DNA from: Pseudomonas argentinensis
GTDB lineage: Bacteria; Pseudomonadota; Gammaproteobacteria; Pseudomonadales; Pseudomonadaceae
DNA length: 64,000 nucleotides
Assembly: GCF_001839655.2 (NCBI RefSeq)
Contig: NZ_CP056087.1
Span: forward strand, 620,001-684,000
Reading direction: 5' to 3'
A model generated the notes under the pieces. It was not told the DNA's origin. It worked only from the letters and a program-made list of their open reading frames with translations, and ran no database searches. Made by a program: the position numbers and the translations under genes. Below, in pieces: positions 25,601 to 34,442 of this stretch. Numbering within the stretch: position 1 is the first letter of the stretch; each line of letters begins with the position of its first letter.

Positions 25601-27184
25601 TTACAACCCGCAGACGCTACCGTCGCTACGTGGATCGGCAGCGCCTTCCAACACGCCGTTGGGATGGCGCAGCAGCGCGCCGGCATGGCCCATGGTGTCG
25701 CTGAAGGCTTCGTCCAGCTGCTCGACAATATGCCCCGCTCTACGCAGCTCTTCGACCAGTTCGCTCGGGAAACGGCTCTCCAGCTTGAGCGTGGTACTGA
25801 GGCCGCCCCAGGTGCGGCCGAGCAGCCAGCGCGGCGCGCTGACCGCAGCCTGCAGGTCGCTGCCCAGGCGGTAGCGGCTGAGAATCGCCGCCTGGGTCTG
25901 CGGCTGGCCTTCGCCGCCCATGGTGCCGTAGCTCAGGGTGCGGCCATCGTCGAACAGCGCCAGGGCCGGGTTGAGGGTATGGAACGGCTTGCGCCCCGGC
26001 TCCAGGGCCTGCAGCGCGGTCGGGTCCAGAGAGAAACTGATCCCGCGGTTCTGCCAGGCCACGCCAGTGGACGGCAGCACCACGCCGGAGCCGAATTCCC
26101 AGTACACGCTCTGGATAAAGCTGACGGCGCGGCCCTGATCGTCGATGCAGCCCATCCAGATGGTGTCGCCCGGCTGCGCCGGTCGCGGCCAGGCCAGTGC
26201 CCGTTGCGGATCGATGGCGGCGGCCAGGCGCTGCAGGTTGGCGTCGGTCAGCAGGCTTTGCGGGTCCTCCGGGACGCGGCCGGGGTCGGTCACCAGGCGG
26301 TCACGGATCAGAAAGGCCTGCTTGGTCGCTTCCACCAGCCCGTGCACATGGGCGAAGTCTTCGGCCTGCTGGACGTCGAGCTTGTCGAAGATGCCGAGGA
26401 TCAGCAGCGAGGCCAGGCCCTGGGTCGGCGGCGGCATGTTGTAGAGGGTGGCGTCGTGCAGGCGCACGCTCAGCGGTGCGACGGCGCGGGCCCGGTAGCC
26501 CTGCAGGTCGGCCAGGCGCAGCGGGCTGCCCAGGCGTTCGAGGTCGGCGGCCATGCGTTCGGCCAGCTCACCGCGGTAGAAGTCATCCAGGCCGGCGTCG
26601 GCCAGGCGCTGCAGGGTGCCGGCCAGGGCGGGTTGGCGCAGCAGATCGCCTTCGCGTGGCGGCTGACCACCCGGCAGATAAACCTCGGCGAAGCCCGGCA
26701 CATCCTGCAGTTCCGCCAGTTTGGCGCGGGTCAGCTGCGCCTGGCTGCGACTGACCACGACGCCACGGCGGGCATGGCCGATGGCATCGGCGAGCAGCTC
26801 CGGCAGGGCCTTTTGCGGCTGCCAGTGAGCGGTCTGCGTCAGGGCCTCGGCCCAGCCACCGACGGTACCGGCCACGGTCAGCGCGGCCAGGGGGCCGCGG
26901 CTGGGAATCTGCGTATGGCCGGCGTAGAAATCGCGGTTGGCCAGCGCCGCACTGCTGCCGCAGGCATCGATGGCGATGGGCCGCTTGCCCGGCTCGTGGA
27001 TCAGCCAGAAGCCGTCGCCGCCAATGGCGTTCATGTGCGGGTAGACCACGGCGATGGTGGCCGCCGCGGCGACCATCGCTTCCGCGGCGCTGCCGCCGGC
27101 CTTGAGCACGTCGCGCCCGGCCTGGGCGGCAAGATGGTGGGGAGCGACGAACAGGCCGCCGGTGGCGTGGGTGCTCTTGAGCAT
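25601..27184 (-). CDS. Gamma-glutamyltransferase family protein, cytosolic type
   Basis: A 527-residue Ntn-hydrolase-fold protein. The N-terminal part reads AAQAGRDVLKAGGSAAEAMVA and AIGGDGFWLIHEP. The predicted nucleophile Thr lies in PGDTIWMGCIDDQGRAVS, matching TTHFS of classical enzymes but with a different context. GTMGGEGQPQTQAAILSRY is the usual C-terminal motif. Unlike the ggt at 48211 it has no signal peptide, so it may act in the cytoplasm on a gamma-glutamyl or related compound. ACAACAACAAGGAG (27195-27208, complement) overlaps its ribosome binding site, a strong Hfq/Crc motif. The adjacent TRAP transporter may supply the substrate. Confidence 0.82.
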   Translation of the reverse strand: MLKSTHATGGLFVAPHHLAAQAGRDVLKAGGSAAEAMVAAAATIAVVYPHMNAIGGDGFWLIHEPGKRPIAIDACGSSAALANRDFYAGHTQIPSRGPLAALTVAGTVGGWAEALTQTAHWQPQKALPELLADAIGHARRGVVVSRSQAQLTRAKLAELQDVPGFAEVYLPGGQPPREGDLLRQPALAGTLQRLADAGLDDFYRGELAERMAADLERLGSPLRLADLQGYRARAVAPLSVRLHDATLYNMPPPTQGLASLLILGIFDKLDVQQAEDFAHVHGLVEATKQAFLIRDRLVTDPGRVPEDPQSLLTDANLQRLAAAIDPQRALAWPRPAQPGDTIWMGCIDDQGRAVSFIQSVYWEFGSGVVLPSTGVAWQNRGISFSLDPTALQALEPGRKPFHTLNPALALFDDGRTLSYGTMGGEGQPQTQAAILSRYRLGSDLQAAVSAPRWLLGRTWGGLSTTLKLESRFPSELVEELRRAGHIVEQLDEAFSDTMGHAGALLRHPNGVLEGAADPRSDGSVCGL

Positions 27185-27194
27185 GGGTGCGAAC

Positions 27195-27208
27195 TCCTTG
27201 TTGTTGTC
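27195..27208 (-). promoter_or_regulatory. Hfq/Crc motif over the ribosome binding site of the gamma-glutamyltransferase
   Basis: On the minus strand the mRNA reads ACAACAACAAGGAG, 10 nt before the AUG. AAN triplet repeats next to or over a Shine-Dalgarno site are the established target of Hfq/Crc repression in Pseudomonas. Confidence 0.6.
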
Positions 27209-27247
27209 AGGCCGCGATCATAGCCGGCGCGGCCCGGGTTCGATGTA

Positions 27248-28573
27248 CTACCAACCGATGGCCTCGGGCAGCCAGGTTGCCAGTTGCGGGAAGCAGAACA
27301 CCACCGCCACTGCGAGCATCTGCAGGAACACGTAAGGCAGCGCGCCGATGTAGATGTCCTTGGTGGTGATCCCCGGCGGCGCCACGCCCTTGAGAAAGAA
27401 CAGCGCCCAGCCGAAGGGCGGAGTGAGAAAGGACATCTGCAGGTTCAGGGCGACCAGAATGCCCAGCCACACCAGGTCGGTGTCGTAGGCGATGAACACC
27501 GGCAGGAACATCGGCAGGGCGATATAGGAAATCTCGATCCACTCGAGGAAGAAGCCGAGCACGAACAGCACCGCCATCAGGAACAGGATCGCCCCCAGCT
27601 CGCCACCCGGTAGCAGGGTGAACAGCTCGTGCACCAGGGCTTCGCCACCCAGGCCACGGAAGGCCAGGGAGAAGGGCTGCGAGCAGAGCAGGATCAGGAA
27701 GATCATCGCGCTGATGGTCAGGGTGCCGTGCAGCGTGGCCTTGAGCGTCGGCCAGCTCAGCCGGCCCGAAAGCGCGGCGATCAGCAGGGCGCCGAGGGCA
27801 CCCATGGAGGCCGCCTCGGTGGGCGCGGCGACGCCGCCGATGATCGAGCCGAGCACCGCCATCACCAGCAGCAGCGGTGGCAGCACGCTGCGTGCCATAT
27901 CCTTGAGCAATTGCTTGCGGCTGGTCAGGGCGCGTTCCTCGGCGGGAATCGCCGGCACCCAATCCGGGCGCAGCCAGCCGAGCAGCAGCATGTAGGCGAC
28001 GTAGATCAGCGCCAGCACCAGGCTGGGAATGAAGGCCGCAGCGAAGATCGAGCCCACCGACTGGCCGAGGATGTCGGCCAGCAGGATCAGCACCAGGCTC
28101 GGCGGAATGATCTGCCCCAGGGTGCCGGAGGCACAGATGGTGCCGCAGGCCAGGGTCTTGTTGTAGCCACGGCGCAGCAGCGTGGGCAGGGTCAGCAAAC
28201 CGATGGTCACCACGGTGGCGCCGACGATACCGGTGGAGGCGCCGAGCAGTACGCCGACCAGAATGATCGCCAGGCCCATGCCGCCATTCAGGCCGCCCAT
28301 GGCCCGGCCGATGGTGTCGAGCATGTCCTCGGCGACCCGGGATTTCTCCAGCATCACCCCCATGAAGGTGAACAGCGGTATCGCCAGCAGCGTGTAGTTG
28401 CTGACCACCCCGAACATGCGCGCCGGCAGCAGGGCGAAGAGCATCGGGCCGAAGCCGACCATGCCGGCGACGAAGCCGGACACGGCCAGGGAAATGGCCA
28501 CCGGCACCCCCGCCATCATCATGGCGAAGAAGCCGAACACCATGGCGATGGCCAGCCATTCGTTGGGGCTCAT
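27248..28573 (-). CDS. TRAP transporter large permease (DctM family)
   Basis: A 441-residue, roughly 12-helix membrane subunit. Family features include FMGVMLEKSRVAEDMLDTIG and the repeated LGxxTGIVGATVVTIGLL segment. The start at 28573 (MSPNEWLAIAMVFG) has a GGAGGTG box and overlaps the DctQ stop by 4 bp. It works with the DctQ and DctP proteins encoded upstream to import an organic anion using the sodium gradient. The substrate is unknown. Confidence 0.9.
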   Translation of the reverse strand: MSPNEWLAIAMVFGFFAMMMAGVPVAISLAVSGFVAGMVGFGPMLFALLPARMFGVVSNYTLLAIPLFTFMGVMLEKSRVAEDMLDTIGRAMGGLNGGMGLAIILVGVLLGASTGIVGATVVTIGLLTLPTLLRRGYNKTLACGTICASGTLGQIIPPSLVLILLADILGQSVGSIFAAAFIPSLVLALIYVAYMLLLGWLRPDWVPAIPAEERALTSRKQLLKDMARSVLPPLLLVMAVLGSIIGGVAAPTEAASMGALGALLIAALSGRLSWPTLKATLHGTLTISAMIFLILLCSQPFSLAFRGLGGEALVHELFTLLPGGELGAILFLMAVLFVLGFFLEWIEISYIALPMFLPVFIAYDTDLVWLGILVALNLQMSFLTPPFGWALFFLKGVAPPGITTKDIYIGALPYVFLQMLAVAVVFCFPQLATWLPEAIGW

Positions 28574-29088
28574 GGGCGCACCTCCCGAGCGGAGGCGGGC
28601 TGCAGCAGCACGCACGACGCGCGCAGGCTATCGGCCACCCCCTGCAAACCGAACAGGCCGAAACCCAGGGGCAGGAAAGCCTTGACCAGAAAGCGATAGG
28701 GCAGGCCGCCCGGGTCAGGCGAGCCTTCACCCATGCGGTAGGACTGCATCGTGTACTTGAACGCCAGGTGGGCGATGTAGAAACCGATGGCCGCGGTGGC
28801 GATGCCGCTGAACAGGTCGACGGCAGCCTTGGTCTTCACGCTGAATTTCTCGTAGAGAAAATCCACGCGCACGTCCTGGCGGTGCTTGAGGGTGTAGGCG
28901 ATGCCGAGCAGGGCGATGGGCGAGATCAGGTACCACTCCAGTTCCTGCAAGGCGATGGGGCTGAGGTCGAACAGGTAGCGCATCAGCACGTCGAACGACA
29001 CCAGCAGTACCAGCAGCAGCACGCAGGCCCGGGCCATGCAGCCCAGTGCCTCGACCAGCCCTTCGATACGAGTGACGAGGGCCATCAT
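28570..29088 (-). CDS. TRAP transporter small permease (DctQ family)
   Basis: A 172-residue four-helix membrane protein with the DctQ pattern (QELEWYLISPIALLGIAYTL, then RQDVRVDFLYEKF). It overlaps its neighbours by 4 bp on each side, giving strict dctP-dctQ-dctM coupling. Confidence 0.88.
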   Translation of the reverse strand: MMALVTRIEGLVEALGCMARACVLLLVLLVSFDVLMRYLFDLSPIALQELEWYLISPIALLGIAYTLKHRQDVRVDFLYEKFSVKTKAAVDLFSGIATAAIGFYIAHLAFKYTMQSYRMGEGSPDPGGLPYRFLVKAFLPLGFGLFGLQGVADSLRASCVLLQPASAREVRP

Positions 29089-30194
29089 GACGCGTCCATC
29101 CCGATGTCCATGAACGCCTTCTCGCCTACCGAGGCCCAGGACAGGTACTGCTTGCGGAAGGCGAAGAAGTGCTCGTAGACCTTCCGGGTCGCCGGATCGC
29201 CCGCCGCCATGCTCGACAGGGTGTCGCGGGTGGCCTCATGCAGACGCTTGATGAGGTCGCCTGGCAGCGGCCGGGCGATCACCCCCTGGTTGCCCACCAG
29301 GTCCTGCATGGCCTCGGCGTTGACCGTATCGCACCACGACCAGCTGTCGGTGTTGCAGGCCTGGGCGCAGACCCGCACGATGGCCTGCAGGTCGGCGGGC
29401 AGGCTGTCCCAGGCCTGCTTGTTGATGATCAGCTCGGTGACGTTGGTCGGCTCGTGCCAGCCGGTGGTGTAGTAGTTCCTGGCCGCCTTGTGCAGGCCCA
29501 TGCGGCGATCCTGATAGGGGCCGACGAACTCGGCGGCGTCGATCACGCCGCGCTCCAGCGCCGGGAAGATCTCGCCGCCGGGCAGCAGGCGCACGGCCAC
29601 GCCCAGCTCGCTGTAGACCTTGCCGGCCAGGCCGGCGATGCGCATCTTCAGGCCCTTGAGGCTGTCGACGTTCTCCAGGGGCTGGCGGAACCAGCCGGTC
29701 ATCTGCGTGCCGGTGTTGCCCATGGGCATCGGCACCAGGCCATGGGGTTCGTAGAGTTCTTCCCAGAGCGTGAGGCCGCCACCGTTGTACAGCCAGGCGT
29801 TCATGCCCTGGGTGTTCATGCCGAACGGCACGGCGGTGAAGAACTGTGCGGCGGGAATCTTGCCGGCCCAGAAGAAGGCATTGGCGGCGTTCATTTCCAC
29901 CATGCCGCTGGCCACTGCGTCGAAGCCTTCCAGCGCCGGGATCAGCTCGCCGGCCGCGAAGTGCTGGATCTTCAGGCGGCCGCCGGACATGTCCTCGACG
30001 CGCTTGCAGAAGTCGGTGGGGCTGCCCCGGCCCTGCACGTAGAAGGGCGAACCCGGCGCGTAGGCGTTGGTCATCTTCCAGTTGAAGGTCTTGCTGCTCA
30101 CCGCGGCACCGGCCACGCCGCTGCCACCCAGTGCCAGGCCCGCGCCGGCTGCGAGGGCGCCGGCGCCAATGAAATTGCGTCGATTGAGGCTCAT
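29085..30194 (-). CDS. TRAP transporter substrate-binding protein (DctP/TakP-like) with Tat signal
   Basis: A 369-residue periplasmic protein. The N-terminus NRRNFIGAGALAAGAG is a twin-arginine signal, so it is probably exported folded. The mature part has KGLKMRIAGLAGKVYSELG and GVIDAAEFVGPYQDRRMGLH, features of the TRAP subgroup that binds 2-oxo acids or similar monocarboxylates. A sigma-54 promoter lies about 75 bp upstream (30269-30285). The neighbouring gamma-glutamyltransferase hints at a glutamate-derived ligand, but this is not proven. Confidence 0.87.
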   Translation of the reverse strand: MSLNRRNFIGAGALAAGAGLALGGSGVAGAAVSSKTFNWKMTNAYAPGSPFYVQGRGSPTDFCKRVEDMSGGRLKIQHFAAGELIPALEGFDAVASGMVEMNAANAFFWAGKIPAAQFFTAVPFGMNTQGMNAWLYNGGGLTLWEELYEPHGLVPMPMGNTGTQMTGWFRQPLENVDSLKGLKMRIAGLAGKVYSELGVAVRLLPGGEIFPALERGVIDAAEFVGPYQDRRMGLHKAARNYYTTGWHEPTNVTELIINKQAWDSLPADLQAIVRVCAQACNTDSWSWCDTVNAEAMQDLVGNQGVIARPLPGDLIKRLHEATRDTLSSMAAGDPATRKVYEHFFAFRKQYLSWASVGEKAFMDIGMDAS

Positions 30195-30584
30195 GGGATT
30201 CTCCTGTCGTTCTGGCCATGGCGGCGGGCCTGCGCCTGCCGGATGTAAAGTCGCTGCCAGATGCCTTGAGCAACTGCCATGCCAGGAGAAATCATTTTTA
30301 ACTCATTGATTCTTAATGTATTTATTCAGGATTTGGGTTTTCGTCCAGATGGCTCGGCGCACAAAAAACAAGCGTGACTGTGGCTGCGAAGCTGACGAAA
30401 CGGCAACCAGAACCCTGATTACTGAACATCTGACAGGTCGCGGCGGTTGCTCAGGTCCATAGCGGTAAGCCGGGGCGCGGTGAGCGGCCGAATGTCAGTT
30501 GTGCACCAAAACGCGTCGCCGGCACGCTTTTAACGCAGCCTTCGCCGCTGACGATGGCTACCATCGCTGCCGCGACGGGCATCG
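30195..30584. other. Promoter region of the TRAP operon
   Basis: No gene is seen in this gap. The half next to dctP holds the sigma-54 promoter and an AT-rich stretch (30286-30340) suited to IHF binding or bending. I find no clear activator palindrome; the rest is ordinary intergenic DNA leading to a REP-like repeat. Confidence 0.5.
30269..30285 (-). promoter_or_regulatory. Sigma-54 promoter of the TRAP operon
   Basis: On the minus strand the site reads CTGGCATGGCAGTTGCT, with GG and GC exactly 10 bases apart. It lies 75 bp before the dctP start codon. Confidence 0.72.
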
Positions 30585-30641
30585 AGCGCGCCATGCGTGA
30601 GAAATCGCGGGCACGGCCTAGGCGTTCCTGCCCGCTCCCAT
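30585..30641. repeat. REP-like palindromic repeat, copy 4
   Basis: GAGCGCGCCATGCGTGAGAA, then CGCGGGCACGGCCTAGGCG and CCTGCCCGCTCCCA. It is a diverged copy of the elements at 15256 and 25392. Confidence 0.6.
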
Positions 30642-30667
30642 GGGTTCGATGAACGACGGCCTCCGGC

Positions 30668-31114
30668 TTACAGGCGTGCACCGCCACGGCGGTGCTTGAC
30701 CCGGGTCATCAGCGCCTTGCAATCCACCGTGAGGATCTCCGGGTGGTTGAAGATGTGCTGGCGCACGAAGGCATCGAAGGTTTCGTAGCTGTCGGTCAGG
30801 GTGTGGATATGCAGGCTTTTCAGGTCGCTCATGATGTACAGGCTGACCACTTCGCGGGTGGCCGAGAGCCGTTCGGCGACGGCCTCGATGGCGTAAGGGG
30901 CGACGGTCAGGTCGACGAAGGTGGAGATGCCCTTGCCGAGTTTTTCCGGGTTGACCACCGCCGTGAATTTCTCGATCACTCCGGTCTCCACCAGCGCCTG
31001 CACCCGGGTACGGGCGTGGGCGCGGGAGATGTTCAGCTGGCGGGCGATATCGGCGAAGGAGGTGCGTGAATCCTTGATCAGGATATTCAGCAGGGCGTTG
31101 TCGAGTTTGTTCAT
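30668..31114 (-). CDS. Lrp/AsnC family transcriptional regulator
   Basis: A 148-residue regulator. The helix-turn-helix (about 1-60) has KLDNALLNILIKDSRTSFAD and a winged continuation ending TGVIEKFTAVVN; the ligand-sensing RAM domain follows. The helix contains an uncommon RAHARTRVQALVE recognition segment. It is on the same strand and 57 bp after the acetyltransferase gene. It may control the ABC importer and methyltransferase genes nearby. The target is inferred. Confidence 0.82.
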   Translation of the reverse strand: MNKLDNALLNILIKDSRTSFADIARQLNISRAHARTRVQALVETGVIEKFTAVVNPEKLGKGISTFVDLTVAPYAIEAVAERLSATREVVSLYIMSDLKSLHIHTLTDSYETFDAFVRQHIFNHPEILTVDCKALMTRVKHRRGGARL

Positions 31115-31171
31115 GGCTCGCTCTGTCGGTGGTTGAGCCGACAGAGATGCGGATTGTGTGCCAGCCGCCGC

Positions 31172-31627
31172 TTAGAGCAGCTTGCGGTACTGCTCGAAGC
31201 CCGAGCGTTCGCCGATGCGCTCGTAGAGCAGCTTGGCCTTGGCGTTGGTTTCGTGGGTAAGCCAGTGCACCCGTGAGCAGCCGGCTTGTGCGGCCTCGGC
31301 GTAGACGTGTTCGATCAGCTGGCGGCCGATGCCGTTGCCGCGCACGTCCTTGCCGATAAACAGGTCCTGCAGGTAGCAATAGTCGCCGGTGGTCCAGCAG
31401 GAGCGGTGGTAGATCCAGTGCACCAGGCCGATGGCCTCGCCGCCCCGCCAAGCCAGGGCAGCGAACATCGGTTCGGCGGGGTCGAGGAAGCGTTGCCAGG
31501 TCAGGTCGCTGGTGGCCGCATCGATTTCGGTCATGTAGAAGCGCTGGTAGCCCTGCCAGAGCGGCAGCCAGGCGGCGTGATCGGCAGCGCAGACGGGGCG
31601 GATTTCCACGGGAATGCGGACGGTCAT
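31172..31627 (-). CDS. GNAT family N-acetyltransferase
   Basis: A 151-residue acyltransferase. The acetyl-CoA-binding motif is LFIGKDVRGNGIGRQLIEHV (about 94-113), and HWLTHETNAKAKLLYERIG is motif B. The start at 31627 (MTVRIPVEIRPV) follows AGGAGAG. Relatives acetylate small amines or amino acids; the substrate is unknown. It follows the ABC permease gene by 70 bp on the same strand. Confidence 0.82.
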   Translation of the reverse strand: MTVRIPVEIRPVCAADHAAWLPLWQGYQRFYMTEIDAATSDLTWQRFLDPAEPMFAALAWRGGEAIGLVHWIYHRSCWTTGDYCYLQDLFIGKDVRGNGIGRQLIEHVYAEAAQAGCSRVHWLTHETNAKAKLLYERIGERSGFEQYRKLL

Positions 31628-31697
31628 GGGCGGCTCTCCTGAAAGTCGGTCGACCGCCATCCTGCGATGCCAGGACCTGCATCGCAAGCGACAGATC

Positions 31698-32534
31698 CTA
31701 GCGTCCGTTCAGGTAGGCCTTGCCATAGTGCCGCTCCAGGCGCGCCTGGATCAGCTCCAGGCCGATCGACAGCAGCCAGTAGATCACCGCCGCGGTGGTC
31801 AGCATCTCGATATAGCGGTACGACGAGCGGCCGTAGGACTGGGCCAGGAACATCACCTCCCAGACGCCCATCACCGAGATCAGCGATGAGTCCTTGAGCA
31901 TCGAGATGAACTGGCTGGTGGTCGGCGGGATGATGGTGCGCATGGCCTGGGGCAGGGTCACCCGCCAGAAGATCACCACCGGCTTGAGGCCCAGGGCCAG
32001 GGACGCCTCGCGCTGGCCGGGCGGCACGCCGAGCAGGCCGGCGCGGAAGATCTCGCTCAGGTAGGCGCCGTAGTTCAGCGACAGGGCGATGATCCCGGCG
32101 GTGATTGCGCCGGGTACCAGGCCCAGCTGCGGCAGGCCCAGGTAGATCAGCAGGATCTGGATCAGCAGCGGCGTGCCGCGAAAGAACGAGGCGTAGAAGC
32201 TGGCGATGCCGAACGCCACGGCGCTCTTCGACAGGCGCGCCAGGGCGGTGACGAAGCCCAGCGCCAGGGACGCCCAGATCGAGCAGAAGCACAGCAACAG
32301 GGTCAGCGCCGCGCCCTGCAGAAAGCCGTTCGGTGCCAGGCTGGTGCCCAGCAGGTTGGGCAGCTTGTCGAGGATGATCGAGAACTTCAGCTCGAAGCTC
32401 AGGAAGAACGTCACGCACAGGGCGAACAGGGTCGCCCAGGTAAGGTACAGGCGAGTGCGAAAGCCGAACAGGCGCTGCAGCAACGACTCGCCCGCCAGGG
32501 GCGGCGGGCGAGGGGTTTCAGGTGGCGGCGTCAT
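31698..32534 (-). CDS. Amino acid ABC transporter permease with extended N-terminus
   Basis: A 278-residue HisM-family permease, longer than the usual 220-250. The first 60 residues hold a Pro-rich stretch and one additional helix (TWATLFALCVTFFLSFELK). The EAA loop is REASLALGLKPVVIFWRVTL (about 185-204). The start at 32534 (MTPPPETPRPPPLAG) overlaps the end of the binding-protein gene by 4 bp. No ATPase gene accompanies it, so it must share one encoded elsewhere. Confidence 0.85.
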   Translation of the reverse strand: MTPPPETPRPPPLAGESLLQRLFGFRTRLYLTWATLFALCVTFFLSFELKFSIILDKLPNLLGTSLAPNGFLQGAALTLLLCFCSIWASLALGFVTALARLSKSAVAFGIASFYASFFRGTPLLIQILLIYLGLPQLGLVPGAITAGIIALSLNYGAYLSEIFRAGLLGVPPGQREASLALGLKPVVIFWRVTLPQAMRTIIPPTTSQFISMLKDSSLISVMGVWEVMFLAQSYGRSSYRYIEMLTTAAVIYWLLSIGLELIQARLERHYGKAYLNGR

Positions 32535-33352
32535 TGGCTGATATCGGAACCGATCCACTTCCTGGAGATGGCCGCCAGGGTACCGTCCTGGCGCAGCTCG
32601 GCGAACACGCGCTCGACCTTGGCGCGCCACTGGGGGTCGTCCTTCTCGATGGCCACGGCGTTCGGCTCGGCGTACAGCGCCTCGCCGGCCAGCTTGAAGC
32701 GCTTGTCCTGGTCGATCCGCGGCTGGGCGGTCACCAGGTTGGTGAGGATGGCGTCCAGGCGTACGCCGGCGCCCAGGGCCAGGTCATGGAAGGCCACGGT
32801 ATCGTTGTCGTAGGGCGCGACCTGCACGGCGTCGAAGGGGTACTGCAGCGGCTTGTCTTCGGCGCCTTCGATGACCAGGTCCTTGTTCAGGTAACCCTCG
32901 TAGGAGGAGGCGCTGGTGACGCCGACCTTGAGGCCGGACAGGTCCTTGGCCGAGTGCATGCGCTCATCGCTGGCGTTGACCACGATCACCGCCGGGGAGG
33001 CGTAGTAGGTTACCGGGAAGTCGAACACCTGAGCGCGCGCCTGGCTGGGCGTCATCGAGCAGATGCAGATGTCGTAGCGGCCGTTCCAGCGGCCCGCGGC
33101 GATCACGTCCCAGGACGGCGTTTCCAGGCGCAGCTTGACGCCCAGCTTGTCGGCCACGGCCTTGGCGACATCGACGTCGAAGCCGTCGAGCTGGTTCTGC
33201 TCGTTGAGGAAGGAGAACGGCGGGTAGTTCTCCATCAGCACGTTGACCAGCTCGCCGTTCTTCTCGATACGCTCGAGGGTGGGGCCGGCCAGGGCCAGGT
33301 TGCAGACGGCGGCGAGGGTCAGGCCGAGGGCGGCGAGCAGGGTGGCTTTCAC
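32531..33352 (-). CDS. Periplasmic amino acid-binding protein of an ABC importer
   Basis: A 273-residue family 3 solute-binding protein with a Sec signal (about 1-22, ending NLALA). It has the hallmark GFDVDVAKAVADKLGVKLRL and a C-terminal WRAKVERVFAELRQDGTLAAI. The start is GTG at 33352 with AAGGA 6 nt upstream. It is divergent from the homocysteine methyltransferase gene, so a sulfur amino acid is a possible ligand; this is inference. Confidence 0.86.
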   Translation of the reverse strand: MKATLLAALGLTLAAVCNLALAGPTLERIEKNGELVNVLMENYPPFSFLNEQNQLDGFDVDVAKAVADKLGVKLRLETPSWDVIAAGRWNGRYDICICSMTPSQARAQVFDFPVTYYASPAVIVVNASDERMHSAKDLSGLKVGVTSASSYEGYLNKDLVIEGAEDKPLQYPFDAVQVAPYDNDTVAFHDLALGAGVRLDAILTNLVTAQPRIDQDKRFKLAGEALYAEPNAVAIEKDDPQWRAKVERVFAELRQDGTLAAISRKWIGSDISQ

Positions 33353-33389
33353 GGAAATCCTTGGGCGCGAAAAAGGTTGAGAGGGGCAA

Positions 33390-33426
33390 TTGGATGTATT
33401 AAATAGTTATAAACATCGGCATCCAA
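33390..33426. promoter_or_regulatory. Dyad in the divergent promoter region
   Basis: TTGGATG (33390-33396) and CATCCAA (33420-33426) form a 7-bp inverted repeat around an AT-rich centre, between the divergent importer and methyltransferase genes. It may be an operator, possibly for the Lrp-family protein encoded nearby. Confidence 0.35.
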
Positions 33427-33462
33427 ATGAATTGAATGCATATAGATATGACTGGAGCTTAT

Positions 33463-34359
33463 ATGAGCGAGCGATCTCTGATTCTGCTGGACGGCGGTAT
33501 GGGCCGGGAACTGCAGCGCCGCGGCGCGCCGTTTCGCCAGCCGGAATGGTCGGCCCTGGCCCTGACCGAGGCGCCGGAGCAGGTGGAAGCCGTGCACGCC
33601 GCCTATATCGCCAGCGGCAGCCAGGTGATCACCAGCAACAGCTACGCCCTGGTGCCCTTTCATATCGGTGAGCAGCGTTTCGCCGCCGAAGGCCGCGCCC
33701 TGGCCGAGCGTGCCGGCCAACTGGCCCGCAGTGCGGCGGACAAGGCCGGCAGTGGCGTTCGGGTCGCCGGCTCGTTGCCACCGCTGTTCGGCTCCTACCG
33801 CCCGGACCTGTTCCAGCCCGCGCGAGTGACCGAAGTGCTGACCCCGCTGCTCGGGGGCCTGGCGCCCTATGTCGACCTGTGGCTGGCGGAAACCCAGAGC
33901 GCCATCGCCGAAGCGCGGGCCATTCACGCCCAGCTGCCAAGGGACGGCAAGCCGTTCTGGCTGTCGTTCACCCTGCGCGACGAAGATGTCGACGAGGTGC
34001 CGCGTCTGCGTTCCGGCGAGCCGGTGGCCGAGGCAGCCCGCGCGGCCGCCGAGCTGGGTGTCGAGGTGCTGCTGTTCAACTGCAGCCAGCCGGAGGTGAT
34101 CGGCGCGGCCATCGACGCGGCGCGTGACACCTTCGCCAGCCTGGGCGTGAATGTGGCCATCGGCGCCTACGCCAACGCCTTCCCGCCGCAACCGCAAGAA
34201 GCCACCGCCAACGATGGCCTCGACCCACTGCGCGAAGACCTCGACCCGCCGGGCTATCTGCGTTGGGTCGCCGACTGGCGCGCGCGAGGGGCCAGCCACC
34301 TGGGCGGTTGCTGCGGCATCGGCCCGGAGCATATCGCGGTTCTGGCACAGCGCCTCTGA
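33463..34359 (+). CDS. Homocysteine S-methyltransferase family protein
   Basis: A 298-residue TIM-barrel methyltransferase. The zinc-binding cysteines are in LLFNCSQPEVI (about 203-213) and HLGGCCGIGPEHI (about 280-292). LDGGMGRELQRRGAPF is the family N-terminus. Relatives transfer a methyl group from S-methylmethionine or SAM to homocysteine, forming methionine. The start at 33463 (MSERSLILLDG) has GGAG 6 nt upstream; the ATG at 33436 has none. The divergent ABC importer may bring in a methylated sulfur compound. Confidence 0.85.
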   Translation: MSERSLILLDGGMGRELQRRGAPFRQPEWSALALTEAPEQVEAVHAAYIASGSQVITSNSYALVPFHIGEQRFAAEGRALAERAGQLARSAADKAGSGVRVAGSLPPLFGSYRPDLFQPARVTEVLTPLLGGLAPYVDLWLAETQSAIAEARAIHAQLPRDGKPFWLSFTLRDEDVDEVPRLRSGEPVAEAARAAAELGVEVLLFNCSQPEVIGAAIDAARDTFASLGVNVAIGAYANAFPPQPQEATANDGLDPLREDLDPPGYLRWVADWRARGASHLGGCCGIGPEHIAVLAQRL

Positions 34360-34442
34360 ACGTCGCTGTGCTTTGCGGGTCAGTCGTGGCGTCTATGGCT
34401 GATTGAGCCCGGCAGCCGCCGGGCCGGATTGCGAGCGTGTCC

